Shown here: positions 25,002-34,817 of the stretch, one piece after another
How positions within the stretch are numbered: position 1 is the first letter of the stretch
Layout of the letters: the number at the start of each line of letters is the position of its first letter
From: Gammaproteobacteria bacterium
GTDB lineage: Bacteria > Pseudomonadota > Gammaproteobacteria > Steroidobacterales > Steroidobacteraceae
DNA: 64,000 nucleotides
Reading direction: 5' to 3'
Assembly (NCBI GenBank): GCA_003164785.1
Contig: PLUE01000062.1
Location: 310,001 to 374,000, forward strand
Position numbers and translations under genes: made by a program
Notes under the pieces: generated by a model
What the model saw: only the letters and a program-made list of their open reading frames with translations
What the model was told of the DNA's origin: nothing
The model's database searches: none

Positions 25002-25168
25002 GCGCGTCACCCGCGGTCTGCAACCGTCCCCGCAAATTACCGCAGGCGGTGAACGTCGTCCAACCTGGCGAAATTGCGCTCAAATGTCGCGACCAGTGCC
25101 CGGCTCTTCTGGTGACCTCAAGTGCTGGGCAATCGGTCTCGAGCGAATTGAACTCGAGTTTCTTGCGC

Positions 25169-25198
25169 TTGCAGCCTGGGTATAACCACGGTTATACT
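25169..25198 (+). promoter_or_regulatory. Promoter and palindromic operator of the MazEF-like operon
   Basis: A perfect inverted repeat GTATAACC-AC-GGTTATAC spans 25180-25197. The -10-like TATACT (25193-25198) lies inside it, 18 bp after TTGCAG (25169-25174). The predicted start of transcription falls on the antitoxin ATG at 25205, and no Shine-Dalgarno sequence is visible, so the mRNA may be leaderless. The position fits autorepression by the antitoxin. Confidence 0.6.
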
Positions 25199-25204
25199 GA
25201 ACGG

Positions 25205-25447
25205 ATGAAAACTGCGATCTCTATTCCGGATTCGATTTTCGAGGAGGCTGAGCGACTCGCCAAAACTCGCGGCTGGTCGCGTAGCGAGCTTTATGCGAAT
25301 GCCGTGACCGCATACGTCAACAGTGAGAGGTTTTCGGGTGTTCGCGAAAAACTCGATGCAGTGTACGGACGGAACGCGGATGACTCCGCCATCGATCCAC
25401 TTCTTGTCCTGGCACAGGCGCGGTCCCTACCCAAAGGGAATTGGTGA
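25205..25447 (+). CDS. Ribbon-helix-helix antitoxin, MazE-like partner
   Basis: 80 residues. MKTAISIPDSIFEEAERLAK and GWSRSELYANAVTAYV form a ribbon-helix-helix domain of the kind that partners MazF toxins in mycobacteria and many proteobacteria, as opposed to the AbrB-fold MazE of E. coli. The C-terminal half (LDAVYGRNADDSAIDPLL) is the likely toxin-binding tail. The start lies 7 bp after the operator palindrome with no ribosome-binding site. Its TGA overlaps the toxin ATG (ATGA-type overlap at 25445-25449). Confidence 0.85.
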   Translation: MKTAISIPDSIFEEAERLAKTRGWSRSELYANAVTAYVNSERFSGVREKLDAVYGRNADDSAIDPLLVLAQARSLPKGNW

Positions 25448-25785
25448 TGCGGCGCGGAGAGATCTGGTGGGTATCCCTTGGTGAGTCGCAAGGCTCCGGG
25501 CCGGGGTTCCGTAGACCCGTATTGATAGTGCAGTCCAACGAGTTCAACGAAAGTGCGATTCGCACGTCTATCTGCGCCACGATGACCTCAAACATGCGTC
25601 TGGCAGAGGCGCCCGGTAACGTTCGCGTGACCCGGCGGGCCAGTGGCCTGCCGCAGGAATCGGTCGTTAACGTGTCACAGCTGATTACTCTGGACAAGCA
25701 GATGCTGACCGAAAAAGTAGGTCGCCTACCCGCCGAATCACTGCGGCATGTGGATGCGGGGATCAAGCTAGTGCTCGCACTGTAG
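25447..25785 (+). CDS. mazF: MazF/PemK family mRNA-interferase toxin
   Basis: 112 residues from the ATG at 25447, which overlaps the antitoxin stop; GTG and TTG codons just upstream are also in frame. RRGEIWWVSLGESQGSGPG, FRRPVLIVQSNEFN and the later VVNVSQLITLDKQML are the conserved core of the MazF fold. Toxins of this family cut RNA at short sequence motifs. The pair is free-standing, with no mobile-element borders seen nearby. Confidence 0.9.
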   Translation: MRRGEIWWVSLGESQGSGPGFRRPVLIVQSNEFNESAIRTSICATMTSNMRLAEAPGNVRVTRRASGLPQESVVNVSQLITLDKQMLTEKVGRLPAESLRHVDAGIKLVLAL

Positions 25786-26040
25786 ATGCCGATCGACGCC
25801 GCCCATACGTGCGAACGGGTAAGACCGGCTGATCGTAATGCTTCCTGGAGTTCGTCCGAAGCTTCTCTCTACGCTGATGATGGCAGCTTGCCATGTTGCG
25901 CTTCCCGTCCATGCTGGAGCGCGATTCACTATTGCCATCGACTCGTTCCTGCACATCCAACCCCACGCAATTGAGGAGACGGTGAGTGTTGCAGGTTGTA
26001 CTGCGCTTTGCCTTCAATTCTGTCGCATCGAAGAGGTAAT

Positions 26041-27018
26041 ATGCGATGCATGATGAATCCCGACAGCGACATTCCCCGACCTCGGTACAACGTCATGATC
26101 GCCACGATCGCCACGATCGCCACGATCGCGATGGTCGTCGGCATCGTTGCGGCCGGCGCCACCGCAGCGCGGGCGCAACACCTGCCGTCTCCCATGTTAA
26201 ATGGCGAAACGGTGAAAGTTTCCGACCACGTATGGGCCATCATGGGTTTTCCGAATATCGGCATCGTCGTCGGAACCCGGGCGGTGCTGGTCGTCGATAC
26301 CGGTCTGGGGCCTCGAAATGGCGCGACCGTCGCCAAGGTGGTCGCCGCGCTGGCGCCCCGGAAGAAGCTGTACCTCACCACCACGCACTTTCATCCGGAG
26401 CACGCCGCGGGAGAGGGTGGCTTCCCCGAGGGCACCACGTTGATCCGCGATACGATGCAGCAACAAGAAGCGGAGGCTCACGGCCAGGAGATGATCGACA
26501 TGTTTTCCGGCTTCAGTCCCGAGAACAAGGAGTTGTTGGCCGGCGTTCATCTGCGGAAGCCGGACGTGACGTTCGACTCCGAATACGATCTTGATCTGGG
26601 AGGCGGCGTCAAGGCGCGCCTGCTGTGGTTGGGTCAGGCGCATACCAAGGGCGATGAACTCGTTTTCGTCGAGCCGGACAAGACACTGATTTCGGGCGAC
26701 GTGGTGCAGAACAAGACGGTGCCGAACATCTTCGGCGACGGCGGCACACCGGCCAGCTGGGTTGCGGTGCTGGACAAGGTCGGGCCGTTGGGCGCCCTGC
26801 ATGTGCTACCGGACCATAGCGCCATTGGAGATGGGTCGTTGGTCGCTCAAGACCGCGCGTTCATATCGGACCTGCGCGCTCGGGCGTTGGAACTCAAGGG
26901 ACGTGGCATTCCCGTCGATGAGGCTGGGACGTCGCTCACCGCGGAATTCAAAAGCCGATATCCTGACTGGCCGATCACCAGTCTCGCTTCTTTCGTCAAG
27001 AGCGTCTACGCAGAATGA
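26041..27018 (+). CDS. Exported metallo-beta-lactamase-fold hydrolase
   Basis: 325 residues from the ATG at 26041, behind AGAGG; an earlier in-frame Met at 25996 is less likely. A twin-basic, hydrophobic N-terminus (MIATIATIATIAMVVGIVAA, then ARAQ) is the export signal. The mature enzyme has HFHPEHAAGEGGF where MBL-fold proteins have HxHxDH, with Glu in place of Asp, followed by a candidate ligand His in GQAHTKGDE and the Asp of LISGDVV, plus a final PDHSA. The substrate is not clear. Similar exported proteins are often called quinoprotein-relay-like or SoxH-like hydrolases. Confidence 0.75.
   Translation: MRCMMNPDSDIPRPRYNVMIATIATIATIAMVVGIVAAGATAARAQHLPSPMLNGETVKVSDHVWAIMGFPNIGIVVGTRAVLVVDTGLGPRNGATVAKVVAALAPRKKLYLTTTHFHPEHAAGEGGFPEGTTLIRDTMQQQEAEAHGQEMIDMFSGFSPENKELLAGVHLRKPDVTFDSEYDLDLGGGVKARLLWLGQAHTKGDELVFVEPDKTLISGDVVQNKTVPNIFGDGGTPASWVAVLDKVGPLGALHVLPDHSAIGDGSLVAQDRAFISDLRARALELKGRGIPVDEAGTSLTAEFKSRYPDWPITSLASFVKSVYAE
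26098..26124 (+). repeat. Three 9-bp tandem repeats in the signal-peptide region
   Basis: ATCGCCACG is repeated three times in a row and encodes Ile-Ala-Thr repeats in the hydrophobic core of the export signal of the MBL-fold hydrolase. The unit length is a multiple of three, so slippage would change signal length without breaking the frame. Confidence 0.8.
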
Positions 27019-27091
27019 GTTGACGTCGGTGCCGCAGTCATCGCGCCTGGCGTACCGGCGGTCGCCCGGCCCGGCGGGCGTGATTCGAACA

Positions 27092-28579
27092 TCATTCCGG
27101 TTTGATATGTCCGTAATCCAGAGGTCCGAACGGCAGCGTCTGCTTCTCGTCGGGCAGTCCGTGCACGTTCCATCCTCCGCCCAGCGCTCGAATGAGCGAG
27201 ACCGAGGCCTGCATCTGCCGGATCTGCACTTGGACCTCGCTCGTGCGCGCCAACAAGGCAGCGACCTGGGCGACGGACACGCTCAGGTAATTATCGAGAC
27301 CTGCCTCGTACAATGTGGTCGAAATCGACAGTGCCTGCTCTGCCTGATCGCTCGCTTCGTGCTGCTGCGCCACCTCGTCCTTGAGGCGTCGCGTCAGGCT
27401 CAGGCCGTCCTCCACCTCTTGAAAGGCGGACAGCACCGTTGCCCTGTAGTTGTCGCGCGTCTGCGCGTAGCGGGACCACGATCGCTGCAGTTCGGCGCGG
27501 CGCAGTCCGCCCTCGAACAGTGGCAGCATCACGTCCGAGCCGATCGACCATAGCGTGTTGGGCAGGCTGATCAGATTGAACCCGGTGTCTTGGTAACCCG
27601 CGGAGCCGAAGAACGTCACGTGGGGGTAGAAGGCCGCACGCGAGACGCCGATGGACGCGTTTGCGGCTGCCATCCGGCGCTCGGCGCTCGCGATGTCGGG
27701 CCGCCGTTCGAGCAGCGCCGACGGGACGTCCGCCGGCAGCTGCGCGAGAGTGGCCTGAATGGTGTTCAAGGGCGGGATCGAGAAGCTGCTCGGAACCTCG
27801 CCGACCAGCACCGCGACCGCGTGCTGCAACAGGTCGCGTTGCAGGGCGGTTTCGGTCTCCTGCGCCTGGGCCACCGCCAGCTGATTCTGGGCGCGGGCGA
27901 GATCGAGTTGGGAGGCGATGCCGCCGTGGTAGCGGAGCTGCGCCACCTCGACGGTCTTGCCATAGGCGACAATGGACTGCTTCAGGACCTCGAGCACGCG
28001 ATCGAGTCCGCGTAAGCCGAGATAATCGCTCGCCAGCTCCGCCTGGAGGCTCAACCGGGCGGTCGCCAGGTCGGCGGCGCTCGCTTGCGCCAGCCGCTTT
28101 TGTTCGTGCGCGTGATTGCGTATTTGGTCCCAGAAATCGGGCTCCCACGAGGCCGTACCCACGATCTCGTTCGAGCCCTGCACATTGGGACTGGCGGCTG
28201 CACTGCCGCGAAACAGACGATTGACCGATTGCCGGTTGTCGGACAGTTGGTAGTCGGTGCCGATCTGCGGATAAAGCTGCGATTGGACTTCCGCGGCGAG
28301 GTCGCGCGCCTGGGTGTACTGTTCCATGGCGCTTTGAAGATTGGGGTTTTCCCTGGTCAGCGCCTCCTCGAGCGTGTTCAGTTCCGGATCACCGAACAAT
28401 GTCCACCAGTCGCCGTCCGGCGTCAGAACGGTGTCCGGTCGCGCGACCTGAAACGGTCCGCTGCCTTGATAGCTTTCCGGCAGGATGAATTTTGGCGGGG
28501 TATACACGGGCGCCAGATCGCATCCCGACAGCGCCAGGCCACCGAGCAGCATGACCCGTCCGAAGGCACGCAATCTCAT
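27092..28579 (-). CDS. RND efflux outer-membrane factor, NodT family lipoprotein
   Basis: 495 residues. The lipobox LALSGC (Cys at 20) is followed by the DLAPVYTPPKF start usual in OprM/NodT proteins. Two similar OEP halves contain the helical pairs that build the periplasmic tunnel. The end SVSLIRALGGGWN is the family signature. It is the third gene of the minus-strand order pump, adaptor, outer-membrane factor. The start overlaps the adaptor stop by 4 bp. Its protein is complete even though the pump gene upstream is broken. Confidence 0.9.
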   Translation of the reverse strand: MRLRAFGRVMLLGGLALSGCDLAPVYTPPKFILPESYQGSGPFQVARPDTVLTPDGDWWTLFGDPELNTLEEALTRENPNLQSAMEQYTQARDLAAEVQSQLYPQIGTDYQLSDNRQSVNRLFRGSAAASPNVQGSNEIVGTASWEPDFWDQIRNHAHEQKRLAQASAADLATARLSLQAELASDYLGLRGLDRVLEVLKQSIVAYGKTVEVAQLRYHGGIASQLDLARAQNQLAVAQAQETETALQRDLLQHAVAVLVGEVPSSFSIPPLNTIQATLAQLPADVPSALLERRPDIASAERRMAAANASIGVSRAAFYPHVTFFGSAGYQDTGFNLISLPNTLWSIGSDVMLPLFEGGLRRAELQRSWSRYAQTRDNYRATVLSAFQEVEDGLSLTRRLKDEVAQQHEASDQAEQALSISTTLYEAGLDNYLSVSVAQVAALLARTSEVQVQIRQMQASVSLIRALGGGWNVHGLPDEKQTLPFGPLDYGHIKPE

Positions 28580-29787
28580 GGTGTTCCCGCATGCCCATCC
28601 TGGCGGGAGGGCGCCGGCTCCGGATTCGGCGGCGCGGCGGTATATCCGGGCACCGGCGTCACCGGGCGCACCAGCTGACCCTCGAGCAGTCCAGCGGCGG
28701 GATTATTGACCAATTTATCGCCCGCCGAGACTCCCGCCGTAACCTGCACGAGCTGGCCTAGATTCTGGCCCAACGTCACGCTCCGCAGATGAATGTGATT
28801 CTGCGCGTCGACGACGGCGACCTGCGAGCCAGCGGCCCTAAACATGAGCGCCTGCTCCGGCACGGTCGGAATAGCCGGATCGGTGGGAACTTGAAAAACC
28901 ACGTCGACGTAAGTCCCCGGCCACAACGTATGGCCGGGATTCTCGACGGTCAGTTCGGTCACGGCGGTGCGGGTATTCGAGCTGAACGCCCGCGCGGTCG
29001 TCAGGAATTTTGCCTCGATGTTCCTGCCTGGCTGCGAGGGGAGATGGATCGTTGCGCTTGGGCCCTCGCCCAAGCCCGCCGCGTAGTCCTGCGGCACGTT
29101 GACGAACACCCGGAGCTTGTGGACGTCCGCGACGCTGAACAATTCCGTGGAGCCGTTGCGCGCACTGGCATCACCGCCGCCCGCGTTCACATAGCTGCCG
29201 ACATCGGTGAGGCGGGCGGTGACCACGCCGTCGAAGGGGGCGACCACACGCTTGAAGGCGTGAAGCGCCGCGTAGCGCGCGACGTCTTGTTCCGCGGCTT
29301 CGACGTCGGCCTCGGCCGCCTCTGCGCCGGCGACCTGAACATCGACTTCCTGCTTCGACACGGCCGGACCGCCCGCGAGCGCCTGCCAGCGCGCCGCCGT
29401 GGTCTGAGCCAATCGGTAGCGGGTTTCGGCGACGCGTAATCTCGCCTTGGCGCCCGCGAAATCGGCATCGAGACCTGGGGTGTCGATCGTCGCCAGCAGC
29501 TGGCCCGCCTTGACGTTGGCGCCGTAGTCCTCGTTCCAGCTCGTGACGTACCCCGATACCTGGGCGAAGATCGGTGCTTCGTACCAAGCACGCACGGTGC
29601 CCGGCAGGGACAACGAGCGGGTGGGCGAGCCGGGCTGCGCGGTGATGAGTTCCACGGGCGTCACCGATTGATCCTGCGCAAGATCCTCGAGAGCCGACAA
29701 GCGGTGTGCGCGGATTGCGAACCCGTAGACGACGAATCCCACCACGAGCACCGCGACGATCACGATGGCCAAGCGACTTCGCTTCAT
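28576..29787 (-). CDS. RND efflux periplasmic adaptor (membrane fusion protein)
   Basis: 403 residues with an N-terminal membrane anchor (AIVIVAVLVVGFVVYGFAI). The lipoyl half-motifs SGYVTSWNEDYGANVKAGQLL and FKRVVAPFDGVVTARLTDVG flank a helical hairpin, and beta-barrel and membrane-proximal domains follow (YAAGLGEGPSATIHL; TVPEQALMFRAAGSQVAVV). The adaptor joins the inner-membrane pump to the outer-membrane factor. Start and stop overlap the neighbours by 4 bp on both sides, so this is one tightly coupled operon. The C-terminal 25 residues are Pro-rich and not conserved. Confidence 0.92.
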   Translation of the reverse strand: MKRSRLAIVIVAVLVVGFVVYGFAIRAHRLSALEDLAQDQSVTPVELITAQPGSPTRSLSLPGTVRAWYEAPIFAQVSGYVTSWNEDYGANVKAGQLLATIDTPGLDADFAGAKARLRVAETRYRLAQTTAARWQALAGGPAVSKQEVDVQVAGAEAAEADVEAAEQDVARYAALHAFKRVVAPFDGVVTARLTDVGSYVNAGGGDASARNGSTELFSVADVHKLRVFVNVPQDYAAGLGEGPSATIHLPSQPGRNIEAKFLTTARAFSSNTRTAVTELTVENPGHTLWPGTYVDVVFQVPTDPAIPTVPEQALMFRAAGSQVAVVDAQNHIHLRSVTLGQNLGQLVQVTAGVSAGDKLVNNPAAGLLEGQLVRPVTPVPGYTAAPPNPEPAPSRQDGHAGTP

Positions 29788-31897
29788 GCTGCTTCTCCTT
29801 CGATTGGGCGGCTTTTATGCAGCAAGGCAAAGACGCACGGAACGAACATCAGGGTCGCAAACGTCGCCACCAGCAGACCGCCGATCACGGCCCGTCCCAG
29901 CGGAGCGTTCTGTGAATTGGACAAGGACATGGGCAGCATGCCGATGATCATGGCAAGAGCCGTCATCAAGACCGGACGCAGGCGGGTAAATCCTGCCATG
30001 ACAGCCGCCATCACGGCGTCGCCGTGGGACGCGAGTTCGTCGCGCGCGAAGGACACAACCAGAATCGAATTGGCGGTGGCGGTGCCCACGCTCATGATCG
30101 CCCCGGTCAGCGCGGGAACGGACAAAGTCGTATCCGTGAGAAACAACGCCCAGATCACGCCGGTCAGCGCGCCGGGAAGGGCGGTGATGATGATGAATGG
30201 GTCGAGCCAGGATTGAAAGTTGACGACGATGACGAGATAGACGAGGACGACGGACAACAACAGCCCCGACAACAACTGCATATAGGCGTCCCTCATCGTC
30301 ACGCCCTGGCCGCGAACGTGCACCGTCGCGCTGTGAGGGATGCTGCCTTTCATGCGTGCCAGCGCGTCGTCCACCGCCTTGCTCACGGCTCCCAGGTCCC
30401 GCCCTTGATTGTTCGCGTAGATGTCGATCACCGGGATGATGTCACGGTGCGATACGACGAGCGGCCGGCCGAGTTGGGCGATGTCGCTCAAGCCACCGAG
30501 CAACTGTGCATCCGTTCCGCTCGGATCGCCGTCACCCTTGTCGATCGGAATGGCTTCCAGGTCATTCATCGACGTCAGCTGGGTCTGCGGTGTCTGCAGG
30601 TTCACGAGATACGAGACGCCGGTCTCCCGATTGAGCCAGTAGGTCGGGGCGGTCTGACCCGATCCGGAAAGCGTCGAGAGGGTGTTGTTGGCAATGTCGG
30701 CCTCGGTCAAACCGGCGCCCAGCGCGAAGGCGCGGTGTGCGGAAATCATCAAGGTCGGCTGCGCGAGAGTTTGTTGAATGGTGACATCGGCAATGCCGGG
30801 GATTTTGTTCAGCTCGGGAATCAGGCCCTGCGCATACGTCATATTGGCCGCCAAATTACGGCCACTGATCTGCACGTCGATGGGCGCCGGCAATCCGAAG
30901 TTCAGGATTTTGGCGGTGATGTCGCCGGGCAGGAACGTGAACGTCGTGCCGGGAAACATCTTCGGCAGTTGTTTGCGCAAGGTGGTTCGGTAGTCATCGA
31001 CCGGCGATGCCGGATCATTCAGGCTGATGGTCAGATCGCAGTCCTGTGGTCCGATCGTGCCGCTCGCACTGTAGGCCTGATTGATGCCGCTGGTCGGCAG
31101 GCCGCAGTTGTCGATGACGTTGGTGACATGGCCCGGCAGGATCTGACGGATGGCGACATCGACCAGTGCGGCGATCTTGCTCGCCTCTTCGATGCGCAAC
31201 CCCATGGGTGCGCGGAAATGCATGTCGATTTCGTCCGATTTGATTCCGGGAAAGAAGTCCCTGCCCAAAGCCGGCACGAGGATGATCGAGATCAAAGGGA
31301 AACCCATGAAGCACAGGATGAACAGTCCGCGCCGCTCGACCGCCTTGGTCAGCAGATCGCGATAACCGTCCCGAAACAAGTTGAATCGATGCTCGAACCC
31401 CTTTTGGAAGCGGCCGAAGAATCCGCTCGGTGCGCCGCCGTGCTTATGCGCCTCGACCTGCGCGCGCAGCAGATAGGCAGCCATGGTGGGCACCAGCGTG
31501 CGCGACAAGATGAAGGACGCGATCATGGCGAAGATGATCGCTTCGGCACTGTCTGGGACACCGCGACCACCTGCGCCTGCGCGGCCGCGACGTCCGTTCC
31601 CGGCTGCAGAAAGATCTTCACGATTCCGCGGCCATAAAGCGACTGGCTCTCGATGTGTTCGATATTGTCGACGGTGGTCGTGAGCGAACGCTCGTAGTAA
31701 TAGATGACGCGGCCCGACATGTCCTCCGGCGTCAGTCCGGTGTAGGTCCACACCACGGCAACCACCGGGATCTTGATGTTCGGAAAAATGTCCGTCGGTG
31801 TGCGCACGGCGGCAAGTACGCCGTAGAGAAGGATCAGGATCGCGAGAACGACGAAGGTGTACGGTCGCCGCAGCGCCATCACGACGATGGCGTTCAT
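29784..31897 (-). pseudogene. RND efflux pump gene with the central third deleted
   Basis: The frame that starts at 31897 (MNAIVVMALRRPYTFVVLAI; then YTGLTPEDMSGRVIYYYERS) gives the first 110 or so residues of an RND permease. At about 31541-31553 the text jumps, in another reading frame, to AEAIIFAMIASFILSRTLVP, which in intact pumps comes about 340 residues later. From there the gene runs to its normal end (VPCVFALLHKSRP). About 700 codons remain of roughly 1050. Helices 2-4 and most of the first porter domain are missing and the frame is shifted, so no working pump can be made unless the assembly is wrong. The adaptor and outer-membrane factor downstream are intact. Confidence 0.8.
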
Positions 31898-32179
31898 ACC
31901 GGCGGCCTCCGAGTGAAATCCACGGAGGACGCTGGGCGGCGGGCTCTAGGGAGCTTCACGCGCAGCCCTCGAGCGCCGACATAGGGATGAATCGACTGGT
32001 GACAATGGATGCGGGGTCGAGAAATGGCGGTGTCGGAAGTGTGCAACGTGCATGCAGAGCTTAGATCGGACCGCCCAAACCGGCAAAAGTTTGGCGCGTA
32101 CTGTCATTTAGCATATGCTGCGCTGCGATATCCCTGGGATTCGGCGAATGAGCGCGCGGCGAGGACGCCGTGTGCGGTT

Positions 32180-32482
32180 CTACGGAAACGCCTTTTTTAG
32201 ATCGGAGATTGCAGCGTCGACAATGCCGCGCTGCCGCGCGCGTTGCTTGCCGGTTGCCGAGCGCTTGTCGGCGAACAGCTCGGTGAATCCCGTCAGAGCC
32301 TTCCTGGCCTTGAGTTTTTGGCTCGCGCTGGCGCTGCCGGATTGAAGATGCGCGATGAGCTGGCCCACGCGCGCGATCGGCTTCTGCTGGGCGGTTCCCG
32401 GAACCAGGGAACCTGCCTTCAGAATGACTCCAAGTTCGTCGATGCATGACCTGGCGGTCATGACGGAATTTTGTGTGTTCAT
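32180..32482 (-). CDS. Small conserved-looking hypothetical protein
   Basis: 100 residues from the Met at 32482; an in-frame Met 19 codons upstream is less likely. No signal peptide, membrane segment or known motif. The composition is rich in Lys, Ala and Gln, with a helical pattern (GQLIAHLQSGSASASQKLKA; then RQRGIVDAAISDLKKAFP), compatible with a small helical DNA- or RNA-binding protein. It follows minE on the same strand after 128 bp. I do not recognise the family, and it could be a spurious frame. Confidence 0.4.
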   Translation of the reverse strand: MNTQNSVMTARSCIDELGVILKAGSLVPGTAQQKPIARVGQLIAHLQSGSASASQKLKARKALTGFTELFADKRSATGKQRARQRGIVDAAISDLKKAFP

Positions 32483-32610
32483 GTCCACGACTGTACACGC
32501 TTGCGGCCGATGTGCCGCGTTGCTTTGGTCGCGCGGCATTCCCCGGGCACGGTTGGAGGCCGACCTGGAACCTCGCGCGGCATCCTTCGACGCCGCGCGG
32601 GTCGCCCGGT

Positions 32611-32871
32611 CTACTTGATGCGGGGGACTTCCGGCAGCGACACCGATAATTCGAGGACCTCGTGACCGTCCTCGAGCCCGAGCGTGATCTGGACCGCCGA
32701 CGGATCAACGTTGACGTATTTGTGGATCACTTCGAGCAATTCGCGGCGCAACAACGGAAGGTAATGGGAATTCCCGCGCCCGCTGCGTTCCTGCGCGACG
32801 ATGATGCGCAGCCGTTCTTTCGCGACGTTGGCGGATGGCGGCGTTTTGCGAAACAGAGACAGTAACCCCAT
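32611..32871 (-). CDS. minE: Cell division topological specificity factor MinE
   Basis: 86 residues from MGLLSLFRK (32871). The N-terminal membrane-targeting and MinD-binding segment (NVAKERLRIIVAQERSGRG) and the C-terminal dimerisation domain (LEDGHEVLELSVSLPE) are both present. MinE releases MinD from the membrane and drives the pole-to-pole oscillation that keeps MinC off mid-cell. Its ATG lies one base after the minD stop. Confidence 0.95.
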   Translation of the reverse strand: MGLLSLFRKTPPSANVAKERLRIIVAQERSGRGNSHYLPLLRRELLEVIHKYVNVDPSAVQITLGLEDGHEVLELSVSLPEVPRIK

Positions 32872-32872
32872 G

Positions 32873-33685
32873 TCAGCCTCCAAACATGCGCGCGAAAAAG
32901 CCTTTCTTGGGCTCGTCTACGAATCGTAATGGTACCGTCTCGCCCAGCAGTCTGGCGACCGCGTCCTCGTAGGCGAGGGACGCATCACTCTCGCCATTCA
33001 GAATGACGGGCGTACCGGCGTTTGATGCGGACAGAACGTCAGGCGATTCCGGCACGACGCCGATCACATCGAGGCCCAGGATTTCCTTGACGTCGGTGAC
33101 ACTCAGCATCTCACCGTTGGCGACCCGACGGGGGTTGTAACGGGTCAGCAGCAGATGTTCCTTCACCCCGCCTTCGCCTTGTTCGGCGCGCCAGGTCTTG
33201 CTGGCCAGCAGCCCGAGAATGCGATCGGAGTCGCGGACCGAGGATATCTCTGGATTCACCACGACCACGGCACGATCGGCGAAGTACATCGCCAGATGTG
33301 CACCCTTCTCGATGCCGGCAGGCGAGTCGCACACGATGTAGTCGAAGCCGTCGGCAATCAATTCGTCGAGCACACGACGCACGCCTTCGCTGGTCAGCGC
33401 GTCCTTGTCGCGCGTCTGCGACGCGGCCAAGACGAACAGCGTTTCGATGCGCTTGTCCTTGATCAAGGCCTGCTTGAGCGTGCAATCACCCTGGATGACG
33501 TTGACGAAGTCATACACGACGCGGCGCTCGCATCCCATGATCAAATCAAGATTGCGCAAACCAATGTCGAAGTCGATGACGACGACACGTTTGCCGCGAC
33601 GTGCAAGTCCGCACGCAATGCTGGCGGAGGTGGTGGTTTTCCCAACTCCTCCCTTTCCCGAGGTCACGACGATAATCTCTGCCAA
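32873..33685 (-). CDS. minD: Septum site-determining ATPase MinD
   Basis: 270 residues. The deviant Walker A motif SGKGGVGKTTTSASI, the DFDIGLRNLDLIMGCERR segment and the C-terminal amphipathic helix (KKGFFARMF) that inserts in the membrane are all visible. ATP-bound MinD dimerises on the membrane and recruits MinC and MinE. It lies between minC and minE in the usual order. Confidence 0.97.
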   Translation of the reverse strand: MAEIIVVTSGKGGVGKTTTSASIACGLARRGKRVVVIDFDIGLRNLDLIMGCERRVVYDFVNVIQGDCTLKQALIKDKRIETLFVLAASQTRDKDALTSEGVRRVLDELIADGFDYIVCDSPAGIEKGAHLAMYFADRAVVVVNPEISSVRDSDRILGLLASKTWRAEQGEGGVKEHLLLTRYNPRRVANGEMLSVTDVKEILGLDVIGVVPESPDVLSASNAGTPVILNGESDASLAYEDAVARLLGETVPLRFVDEPKKGFFARMFGG

Positions 33686-33784
33686 TGCGGTAATCTCCTT
33701 TAGATGTCTCGGGCGGCTGTAGGTGCGGTCGGTTGACCGTTTTCAGCTGCTGAAGACCATGATAGTGGTCTGCGCCGGCGCCTT

Positions 33785-34597
33785 TCAGCCGCCGACGAGG
33801 GCGAAATGCAGATCGTCGCCGTCCAGCCATGCTTGCACGGGTTTGCCGGAAAGTTCGGTGGGAATCGTTTCGAACACCCGGAACACACCGGCGATCGACA
33901 CGAGTTCGGCATGAAATTCCTGGCAGAAGACGCGCGCCCCCAGCTGTCCATGTGCGCCCGCCATGGCGCGCCCACGCAGCGAGCCGTAAATGTGCAGGCA
34001 ACCGTCGGCGATGACCTCCGCGCCGGCGCCCACACCGGTCGTGATGACGAGATCGCGGTTACGCGCATAGATCCGCTGCCCTGAGCGCACGGGCTGACTA
34101 TGAATCATCGAGGCAAGGCCGACCTCGGCGGCTGCCGGCGGCGCCGGCGGCGGCGCAGGTTCAGCGACCTTGGTTGGGGCAGGCGTTGGCGTTGGCGGAG
34201 GCGTCGCCGACTGGGCCGGGGAAGCCGGCTGGGTCGCGGCTCTAAAGGCCGATAGCAGTGGAAGGTTGAGGGCAGTGGAGACCGCTTCCATTTCCGGCGA
34301 GTTTCCTGCCAGGCCCACCGACAGCATTCCTGCCCTGCGTATCGCGTCGAGCACTCCCTTCAGCGGCCCAATCGCGGGTATCTCGGCGAGTTCGCTGATA
34401 TCGAGGCACACCGCCGTGCGCCGAAAGAAATTCGGCGCGCTGGCAATGCGGCCGGTCAGCTCATCCAGGATGGCGCCTGTATCCGTGGTGCGGATGCGAA
34501 GCTGCATCAGACCAATCTGGCCATACCGAATATCAACGGCCGTGGTGGGCCGTGGCGCATCGAGAGGCTTAGGGCCAGGATCCAAGTTTGTGCTCAA
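33785..34597 (-). CDS. minC: Septum site-determining protein MinC
   Basis: 270 residues from a TTG start at 34597, which has AGGA five bases upstream; an ATG at 34702 would add 35 residues unlike MinC. The N-terminal domain (VDIRYGQIGLMQLRIRT; LDISELAEIPAIGPL) inhibits FtsZ. A Pro/Ala-rich linker (about residues 125-160) leads to the beta-helical C-terminal domain (VRSGQRIYARNRDLVITTGV; GRAMAGAHG) that binds MinD. Ninety-nine bp separate it from minD. Confidence 0.93.
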   Translation of the reverse strand: MSTNLDPGPKPLDAPRPTTAVDIRYGQIGLMQLRIRTTDTGAILDELTGRIASAPNFFRRTAVCLDISELAEIPAIGPLKGVLDAIRRAGMLSVGLAGNSPEMEAVSTALNLPLLSAFRAATQPASPAQSATPPPTPTPAPTKVAEPAPPPAPPAAAEVGLASMIHSQPVRSGQRIYARNRDLVITTGVGAGAEVIADGCLHIYGSLRGRAMAGAHGQLGARVFCQEFHAELVSIAGVFRVFETIPTELSGKPVQAWLDGDDLHFALVGG

Positions 34598-34817
34598 AAC
34601 ATTCCTCGTGCACTCGGCGGCTGCGTGCGCGCAATGGCACGTGCGGACCTTAGAATGGTTGCGCAGTGTACCGGTAACTTTCACCGATTCAATGGAAATC
34701 ACCGGAAAGGGGGTCCCTCGGCCAGGCGAACCCTCGAACCCAAGGAATTCCCGAGCTTTAGCCCAGCAAGGCGACGATGTGATCGATGACCGTCAGCCAT
34801 GCTTGCGTGCTGCCCCA

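Noticed and set aside
30024..31637. 537-codon plus-strand open frame opposite the RND pump gene
   Set aside because: Composition is typical of an antisense shadow (Arg/Gly/His-rich), and the minus strand carries clear pump text throughout.
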